From assembly GCA_910592205.1 (NCBI GenBank), contig CAJVPJ010000405.1:1-26177 (forward strand): 26,177 nt of DNA, written 5' to 3'. The stretch is from Paraglomus occultum. Taxonomy: Eukaryota; Glomeromycota; Glomeromycetes; Paraglomerales; Paraglomeraceae. The translations under genes were made by a program, and so were the position numbers. This document shows positions 20,232-26,177 of this stretch, piece after piece. The notes below the pieces were generated by a model. That model was not told the DNA's origin. It searched no databases and saw nothing but the letters and a program-made list of their open reading frames with translations. The stretch's first letter is position 1. Each line of letters begins with the position of its first letter.

Positions 20232-22050
20232 GTGATTCGGTCAGACCATTGACGTCTTTGCGTGTGGTAGGGGAGATTGAGAAGTTGAAGAAAGTAAAGG
20301 GCGAGCCATAAGAAAACTGGTAACCGTCTTATGCCAAATAGTATAGGCATGTTGGGAGAGAATTCATGACAAATGAGCCAAAACAATACAGTAGCCCGCT
20401 TTTATGCTGGCGTAATAAACATCTGAGCGACGTTATCCTCTAATCCCTCCGTTATACTTTGAATTGCTCGCAAACATAATGCGAATCCAACAGCGAAAGC
20501 AGCTTGCTGTAATGTTCTTCTATATCCCTCCGCATTACTAGCATTAGCGCTAGTACCGCGTCCAGCGAAGCTGCTGCTTCTTTACTTGTTGGTTTAGTAG
20601 CATATCTGCCCTCTATATTCGTCGGAAAGGATAGACGTTTCTATCGTCTCTAGGAGCTCATTTAAGCGCTTGGGAAGACTACTCAAGTTGTTAGGGTCGA
20701 TTAATATTGATTTCATAACGCAAGTGAGAAGCACAAAGCAACTAATATTACTTTGATTAAACAAGCATACGTGAACTGATAAAAACTGCCATACAAGCTT
20801 AATGTTATTAACCTCCGTTCTACAAATTCAGTTCACAAGTAAAGCATGACTAGTGTGTATCAACGATATCTAATACTCAAGCATATATCCCAAGAATTCA
20901 TGCCAAATAAAATCAACTACGTATTTTGTTACTTTTCACTTACATCTCGGAATCACTCAACACCATCTCGGGCGAACGTATCGCGAACTGTATGTAAAAG
21001 TTCTTCAGATTGTCTTTGGCAATTAAAGATGGTTGTTTCGTTGCAAGACTAGAGCATAAAGACTTTATAATAAGCAGGCTACTAGAAGAGATAAATAACA
21101 CATCAAAATCACCTAAAAGTATCCCAGTAGACAATATCGAGATTGTTTTCGGAATACGCGGCCAGAACAGCCCAAGTTGACCTTGAGCCTTTCCTATGAA
21201 AGTAACTATTAATGTCATCGCAATATGCTAAGATACGTACTGACTTAAACAGACGTTATCATATCAAATTCGATAGCAGCATCCCCTTTCGCATATTCTT
21301 CTCTAAACTTAATGGGCTTACTTACCATTGGCGAGAAACACCCTAGCAGCTGTTAAAATAAAACCTCTTTGCAAATTCCCATTTCTTGTTTCCCTCTGCA
21401 TCATCTCTATATCTCGCGAAATCTCCTAAATTGATCAAACATCGTTGTATACACTCTGCGGAAAGTTGCTTGCGTGAGGAATATCCGTACGAGTTTTGGG
21501 AGATAAACGTTTGTGAGACGGGGCTGGGCGAGGCTTGGGACGTAGAAGAGGCTGATGTGGAGAGTAAAAGATCTTTGATATGGAAAAATGTTGTACGTAG
21601 ATAGCTTGAGTGGTTTAAAGTAAAACATATTTCAAACGAATTTTTAATAGATATTGAGAATTCTACAAACCAATTCCAATAGCCCAACTCGTTTATCTTA
21701 ATGTATTGACCAGCGTAGGATAAAAACCCGTTCCCATGTCTAAGTATCTATTCAGTTCCAAATAAGCCATTTGCTATTCGTGGCTTTGTGGCTGCTTATT
21801 TACAATAAGGGGCGAAGTAAATCGAGAATTGCGCCTTAGATCCTACCTTTCTCAATCAATTCTTGAGTTGACGTCTTTGGTAGTCTAGCTTTTTTCAATT
21901 CCCTTTTCAAGATCAGATGCTTCGCTGTAAAATCACATTAATTGAGATCCTCTACGCATAGCATCCCTATGACCGAATTCTAACATACTCTAACAGATCT
22001 TTTATTCTCGCCCAGTCTTCGTTGACGTCATGGAAGCAAATCCATAACGA
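20232..22050 (-). pseudogene. Est1/SMG7-like gene with broken frame (probable pseudogene)
   Basis: On the minus strand, spaced blocks follow the order of the Est1 domain. They are DWARIKDLLEY|HLILKREL (22050-21985, 21919-21847), LNRYLDMGTGFYPTLVNTLR (to 21696), CIQRCLINLGDFARYRD (within 21343-21625), AARVFLANG|SRSTWAVLAAYSENNLDIVY (21326 joined to 21188-21113), LATKQPSLIAKDNLK (21048-20944), NNLSSLPKRLNELLETIE (from 20741), and QQAAFAVGFALCLRAI, then VLFWLICHEFSPNMPILFG (to 20232). Est1/SMG7 proteins are TPR-containing adaptors of telomerase or nonsense-mediated decay. Several junctions splice cleanly (GTAAGT or GTGATT donors). Others fail: no usable GT donor exists between NTLR and a TAA (21695-21693), a one-base shift is needed near 21353, the frame changes near 20600, and TAA interrupts the last exon at 20404-20402. 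No start codon or 3' end was found. Assembly errors or unseen introns are alternatives. Confidence 0.6.
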
Positions 22051-22271
22051 CTAGTCAACAAATATGACGATAATGCAAAAAGTGAGGAAGGAAATGAATA
22101 ATGTCTGTGGAATAACGTATAGGTAGTTGCAAGTGTTCGAGATAACTTCATAATACAGTGTAACAGAATATTATACTTTAGGTAGGAGTACGGAATCCAA
22201 TTATAGTGAATTGTAGTCATACTGTAATCTTGATATCAAATTAAAAGATTTTAAAAAGACGACAATGACTA

Positions 22272-22278
22272 TGACTCA
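22272..22278 (+). promoter_or_regulatory. AP-1/Gcn4-type site
   Basis: TGACTCA, the consensus of Gcn4/AP-1 bZIP factors. It is 131 bases before the transporter ATG and lies between divergent genes. In yeasts this site drives general amino acid control, which would suit an amino acid transporter. The link is inference. Confidence 0.35.
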
Positions 22279-22288
22279 TTAGTACTAA

Positions 22289-22296
22289 TATATAAT
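22289..22296 (+). promoter_or_regulatory. TATA box of the transporter gene
   Basis: TATATAAT, 11 bases after the TGACTCA site and 113 bases before the ATG. Confidence 0.45.
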
Positions 22297-22408
22297 ATTA
22301 CCAAAAGGGAAAGGCGAAACCGTTCTTTTCCCTCAGTATTTATTTTAATCGTTAATTTGAACTACTTTCCCCTTTACCCTTTATAAATCATAAACAAATT
22401 GCACTCAA

Positions 22409-24154
22409 ATGCAGCTGACAACATCACTATCCACGAATGACACTCAACGCGTAACCGAGCATACCCCTCTTTTACGAGAGATCGAACGCAACGACACACA
22501 TATAGACCCCGCTGGCGGGAATTCAGCTGGTGGCTCTAATTTTGCGGCTTATATTGACATTGTGTACGTTATTAAACATGTTCGACCATTCTGTTCAAGT
22601 GAAAAGGTAGATGGTCATGATTAATGTGATCGATTTAAACAAAATTTAGATGCATCGTTGCTGGAACTGGCATTTTGGGCTTACCTTACGCGCTGAAGCA
22701 GAGTGGATGGATCGGTATGGGGCTCATCGTACTTGCAATGGTTGCTACCACTTATACCAGCATCTTGTTAATCAAGTGTCTTCATTACAACAGGTGAGCA
22801 TAAATAAATGGCGTTCAATCTATGATTACGTTGATTGTTCCTCCCTCCTCTCTCCCCCCAACCTCTCATTTCCCTTTTCCCTTCTTATCCAATACTCATC
22901 TACTCCTTTTACATATTTTAGCCATACTCGCTTAACGTCATACGCTGAAATAGGCTATCATGCTTATGGCAATGTCGGCAAATACGTCGCTGGCATCTTT
23001 AATGATATCATTCTCCTTGGCGTTCCGGTTTTATTCTTGATATTTGCAGCACAGAATCTCAACGATCTTGCCGTTCACAATTTCAGCATAGAATTGGGGA
23101 TTACAATATGGACCATGATCTGCGGGTTATTGGTCGCTGTTCCGTTTATTACGATGAAGACAATAAAGGAGATTACGATTTTGAGGTTTGTTGCCAACAA
23201 ATTGAGATGGAAAAAAGCGAAACTTTTCGATAGGTTTAACTCTCTCGTGGTGACTGTAAACAAGCATCTGACACAATATCAACTCTTTCATTTTACTGTT
23301 CTCGTCTCTAGCTTCTTCGGCTCCTTCTCAACATTATTCTGCATTCTAGTGGTAATCGTTCTCTCTATTCTCGACACTCCGGGCAACCGTTCTGATCTGC
23401 CTCCGCCCGAACACCAAATAATATCGTTCTCGGAATTTCCCGTGGCGTTCGCCACGATTTCATTCTCATTCGGTGGCAATATCGTATTTCCTCACATCGA
23501 AGAAGCTATGCAAAAGCCAAATGATTGGGGAAAAGTAGTCATTGGTGCGCTATCGACGTGTGCAGTCATTAACTTGATAACGGCTGGAGTTGCCTATGCT
23601 GTTTATGGCAATAACGTGGCTAGTCCTGTGCTCTCTAGTGTGCCGAATGGTAAGGATTAGGTCGCATATTGCGTGGATCCGTTGTTGGGATGATATTTAC
23701 TTGATGATTTTGCTTGTTCCATACAGGTCTCGCATTAACCATAGCAACGTTAATGATAACGCTCCACGTTCTTTTTACGACTCCCATTCTCATGACTGCC
23801 TTTGCTCACGATGCCGAGAAAACGCTCAAAGTGACTCGAGATCATCTCACACCTGGTGCCGAATTTTTGTTTCGTTTCCTCCTCCGCGCTTTTCTTGTCG
23901 TTGTTTCCGTCTTTGTGGCCGTGATCGTCCCATTCTTTGGTGACTTTATGGCCCTCCTCGGAGCACTCGCAAACTGTCTTTTGGTATTCGTGTTGCCTGT
24001 AGTGTTTTACTTGAAATTATATGGATGGAAGACGGTGACAACATCGGAGATTATCTGGTGTATGTTTGTTATGACAATAGGTGTTATTGGGTGTCTGTTT
24101 GGGTCGGCAAACGCGATTTTAGCCTTGATGAAGGATTTCAGAGAGTCGATGTAG
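22409..24154 (+). CDS. Vacuolar-type amino acid transporter (AAAP/AVT family)
   Basis: Five exons, 22409-22563, 22650-22793, 22922-23185, 23312-23649 and 23727-24154, give 442 aa plus TAG with every phase closing. After a hydrophilic N-terminus (about 45 residues, with EHTPLLRE, a possible acidic-dileucine sorting signal) comes CIVAGTGILGLPYALKQSGW, the signature of the first helix of amino acid/auxin permease family carriers. Roughly ten to eleven hydrophobic segments follow, including LGVPVLFLIFAAQNL, TLFCILVVIVLSIL, FSFGGNIVFPHIEEAM (the conserved helix with a GG motif) and three near the C-terminus. Family members exchange neutral or other amino acids with protons across vacuolar or lysosomal membranes. 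Substrate and direction cannot be read from sequence. Intron three (23186-23311) is 126 bases and stop-free in frame, so its retention would add 42 residues between two helices; I treat it as an intron because family proteins lack the insert. Confidence 0.88.
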
Positions 24155-24419
24155 AGTTTGAGAGAATCGAATGTTAGGATAAACTACATTTGGAATGTTC
24201 CCAACGCGAATGGTTTATCCTAGATATAAATAATGTGTAGTTCTATAGATTTTCCAGTTGGTCATGCTTTTCAAATATAACTATGTAGTTGTACAGACTT
24301 CAAGCTAATATTAATACAATAGTTTTTGCAAGAATTATTTTGATTCAAATGAGTGTTCTGCACACTTGGTATTGTGCTGGAGATTGGCAAGTTACGAAGT
24401 TGGGGAATAATTAGTCCCG
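24155..24419. other. 3' flank of the transporter gene
   Basis: AT-rich sequence without a recognisable gene, ending at the TATA box of the next candidate gene. Confidence 0.5.
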
Positions 24420-24427
24420 TATAAATA
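24420..24427 (+). promoter_or_regulatory. TATA box candidate
   Basis: TATAAATA, about 153 bases before the second ATG of the downstream candidate gene. A TTTTTG repeat (24461-24484) lies between them. Confidence 0.4.
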
Positions 24428-24460
24428 TTCGTAACTGTCTGTATCAATTGTATTGCCGCC

Positions 24461-24484
24461 GTTTTTGTTTTTGTTTTTGTTTTA
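24461..24484. repeat. TTTTTG hexamer repeat
   Basis: Four near-perfect units of GTTTTT. Confidence 0.85.
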
Positions 24485-24579
24485 TCTCTATTGATTCCTC
24501 AGTCGGGCTGGCACCTTTCAACAGTTAGCGGAACAACACCTATTCACTCTTTGTGTTGCCATATTATGTCTTGCAACTA

Positions 24580-25075
24580 ATGAACGATATACGTCAACTG
24601 AAGCCGGGGAACAAATTTGTGTTATACCGCAAAATTTGATTTTTGAACGGAATTATAACTTTTTGACTACAGCAACTATCAGCTGATGGAAGAAGCAGTC
24701 GAACCTGACCCATATATTATCCAGACTTTGCACGAGTGTGATGGACTTATCTTTCATCCAGTTTGCCTTCGCGAGACGTGAGTCTATTTGTTGTAACGAA
24801 TATTCATTCTGAATCCGACTAATCAATTCGTCTTTTTATGGCTCTTGTTAGGTTCATTTTCGAAATCTTGATAAATTGATGGAAAGAAACGGATATTGCG
24901 TAACCTCCTAGCTCTCTAACAGAATTTGTGATAATCCAACGGAAATCTTTAGATAGAGCAAAGCAATGTTATGAATTGTACAAACAACAGGTTTGTAATC
25001 CATCATGCATTCCCTCAGTTTTATTAGTATGGCGGGGGACACAAGTATGCATCAACGATGCATCTCGCACAATAA
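24580..25075 (+). CDS. Possible small spliced gene, 90-aa protein of unknown function
   Basis: Four exons can be joined in phase: 24580-24620, 24673-24777, 24912-24990 and 25028-25075, ending TAA. The start reads MNDIRQLKPGNKFVNYQLME, exon two contains TLHECDGLIFHPVCLRET with a consensus GTGAGT donor, and exon three is SLTEFVIIQRKSLDRAKQCY then ELYKQQ. Exons two and three look truly coding, with mixed polar and aliphatic residues and matched phase. The first intron (52 bases, GTTATA donor) and the last (37 bases, GTTTGT) are weak. Without the last splice the frame runs on to TAA at 25077. I do not recognise the family; DGLIF resembles motif IV of mRNA capping enzymes, but the surroundings do not fit. 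A TATA box at 24420 supports transcription from here. Confidence 0.38.
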
Positions 25076-25426
25076 TATAAGCGCCACTTTATTAATAATT
25101 GAACGCTATTTTGTTCTTCTTGATAAATGTTAACAAATTATATTTAGATAAATTGACAAATGGTTTGAGATATAACTGTTCAAAGTTTAGTTATTTATAT
25201 AGTGAGCGGAAACTGCTTTTTTTGGTAAAATTTATCTTAAATTTGGCCCATTACTTATGCACTTAACAAAAAGGAAATCATGTACTCCAAGAAGTATTGA
25301 AACGATATTAATATACATGACAACATTGCGATTACACTTGGAACGGTTTAAAGGAAACTCTTCCATCTGCGTTTGATTCTATTTATCCAGTTCCAGCAAC
25401 TAAGGGGTCGAAGGCAGGATTTGATC
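25076..25426. other. Gene-free stretch
   Basis: AT-rich sequence with no supported gene or repeat, up to the MITE-like element. Confidence 0.5.
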
Positions 25427-25427
25427 A

Positions 25428-25580
25428 TAGTCAATAATTCCGACACTTTTTTCCGATACTTTATGCGCTAGTCAAATTAGTCCATCTGTGTTAGTTATAA
25501 TTGACGATGATTTGATGAATGGCCACTCCGTATGCAGAATATGCTTAAAGTGTCGGAAAAAGTGTCGGAATTATTGACTA
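25428..25580. mobile_element. MITE-like element with long terminal inverted repeats
   Basis: The left arm starts GTCAATAATTCCGACACTTT (25430) and continues through TTTCCGATACTTTA to about 25463. The right arm, from about 25545 to 25578, is its near-perfect inverse, with one base of length difference and one mismatch. TA flanks both ends (25428-25429, 25579-25580), as expected for Tc1/mariner-type insertion. Each arm holds the TTCCGACACTTT unit twice. The core of about 80 bases has no ORF, so the element is non-autonomous. Confidence 0.75.
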
Positions 25581-25653
25581 TAAAGAGTCAGTTGTATCAT
25601 TATCATGTTAAAATTAGCTGTATAGTAGTTAAGCAATAAAGTTTTATAAAATC

Positions 25654-25668
25654 GAATTATTGACTATA
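25654..25668 (+). repeat. Extra copy of the MITE end
   Basis: GAATTATTGACTATA repeats the last 15 bases around the right end of the MITE (25569-25583), in the same orientation, about 85 bases downstream. It could be a remnant of another copy. Confidence 0.5.
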
Positions 25669-25775
25669 TATATAATCAGGATTTGCTGTTAAAAAATATA
25701 ATAATAATACATTCTGTTTATGTGTCCCAATGATGAGTTATCACTTGCATGCACGGATCTTCAGACGCAGACGAT

Positions 25776-25814
25776 CATATTAATATATTAATATTAACCT
25801 CATATATTAATATG
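25776..25814. repeat. AT-rich palindrome
   Basis: CATATTAATATA at 25776-25787 is the inverse of TATATTAATATG at 25803-25814. Confidence 0.7.
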
Positions 25815-25862
25815 GGGAGACTGCAACAAAACCAGACAAAGTGAACATTCTGTTTTGTGACA

Positions 25863-26177
25863 TACAGTGACTTACAAAACCAGCTCAAAGTTTGAAAGAA
25901 TTAAATGTGCAGGCTTATAACTCCACAAATATCCAACCAATTTACATGAATTTAAACTGAATATAGTCTTGCATTCTGGCTTCTAATTCATTTTTGTTTT
26001 ATTTGAAAAGACTCAGTACTTCAAGAGTTATGATTTTTTAGATTTTATTAGTGCATTGAGCTGGTTTTGTAACCTATGTAAAAATTTTTGAAAATAGTGC
26101 TTTATTAATATTTTGTGTGGCCACCTTTGGCTTTTAGGACAGCAGCAACACGCCTAGGCATACTTGTTATTAAATCT
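25863..26177 (-). mobile_element. Tc1/mariner-type transposon end (continues past window)
   Basis: TA (25863-25864) is followed by CAGTGACTTACAAAACCAGC, a start of the CAGTG type usual for Tc1-like inverted repeats. A transposase C-terminus lies just inside on the minus strand. The core ACAAAACCAGCTCAA is repeated inverted at about 26055-26073, within the element, between the terminus and the transposase stop. A diverged direct copy (ACAAAACCAGACAAAG, about 25828-25843) lies just outside the presumed end, so the exact border is not certain. The other end is outside the window. Confidence 0.75.
26105..26177 (-). CDS. Tc1-like transposase, C-terminal fragment (partial)
   Basis: The last 23 codons and TAA (26107-26105) read SMPRRVAAVLKAKGGHTKY at the end. 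The pattern SMPRRxxAVxxAKGGxTxY is the highly conserved C-terminus of Tc1-family DDE transposases, which cut and paste the element at TA sites. The catalytic residues are beyond the window, so it cannot be said whether the copy is active. The stop is followed on the minus strand by about 240 bases to the element end. Confidence 0.85.
   Translation of the reverse strand, partial: DLITSMPRRVAAVLKAKGGHTKY

Noticed and set aside
20402-20404. Reassigned stop codons (TAA as an amino acid)
   Set aside because: The three clear genes read normally in the standard code, ending in TAG or TGA, and the photolyase-like exon ends in a fitting TAA.
21690-21702. An AT-AC type intron starting TTAAG|ATAAAC
   Set aside because: The donor does not match the U12 consensus ATATCCTT, and the resulting phase is wrong for the next block. 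A mutated GT donor is more likely.
22002-22220. Minus-strand ORF with a presequence-like start (MKLSRTLATTYTLFHRHYSF)
   Set aside because: It overlaps the first Est1-like block in another frame and ends soon. The Est1 frame is better supported.
22650-23660. A single 336-codon ORF as the transporter
   Set aside because: Its first part reads exon two in the wrong frame, and it runs through two introns and stops at the third. The spliced model restores the AGTGILGLPYAL motif.
24673-24777. mRNA capping enzyme, from the DGLIF motif
   Set aside because: The neighbouring residues and following exon lack the other nucleotidyltransferase motifs; five residues are not enough.
1-26177. tRNA or rRNA genes and CRISPR arrays
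   Set aside because: By eye I found no A/B-box pair with a cloverleaf, no rRNA-like sequence and no regularly spaced repeats; a covariance search would be needed to exclude small RNAs.

Overview
This is an AT-rich, intron-rich nuclear window, most likely from a fungus. The evidence is an Ecl1-type life-span regulator (a fungal family), a Cdc15/Hof1-type cytokinesis protein with an F-BAR domain, a polyglutamine tract and a C-terminal SH3 domain, and many short GT-AG introns of about 50-150 bases. The wide gene-poor spaces and the Tc1/mariner DNA would suit an early-diverging, repeat-rich genome, but the lineage is my guess. Nothing bacterial (operons, Shine-Dalgarno sites, CRISPR) is present.

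Layout. 1-192: last exon of a + strand gene, probably a photolyase/cryptochrome. 374-4150 (-): an 11-exon F-BAR/SH3 gene of 930 codons whose frame closes across all junctions; it converges on the photolyase. 4151-6630: its upstream flank, one orphan exon-like stretch on the minus strand (4889-5038), and a TATA box (5948) in front of a doubtful small gene. 6631-14340: almost 8 kb in which I see no convincing gene, only microsatellites, short inverted repeats and chance ORFs. 14354-15000 (+): a two-exon ecl1-like gene with a clear TATA box, followed by a GA repeat. 15001-20231: another gene-poor stretch, with a 170-base fold-back element at 19704-19875. 20232-22050 (-): conserved blocks of an Est1/SMG7-like protein whose frame I cannot close, probably a decaying gene. 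22272-22296: a promoter between divergent genes. 22409-24154 (+): a five-exon vacuolar-type amino acid transporter, 442 aa. 24420-25075 (+): TATA box and a possible unrecognised 90-aa gene. 25428-25580: a MITE-like element. 25863-26177: the end of a Tc1/mariner transposon running off the window.

The genes do not form one pathway. The F-BAR protein would bend membrane at the division site, Ecl1 links nutrient stress to chronological life span, the transporter would move amino acids across the vacuolar membrane, and Est1/SMG7 proteins act in telomere maintenance or nonsense-mediated decay. A loose nutrient theme exists (an AP-1/Gcn4-type TGACTCA upstream of the transporter and CCCCT motifs upstream of ecl1), but this is inference. 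I found no convincing novel multi-gene system. The observations most worth testing are the broken Est1-like locus, a GC-AG intron and a 25-base exon in the F-BAR gene, a stop-free 126-base intron in the transporter, the 90-aa orphan gene and the uncatalogued fold-back elements.
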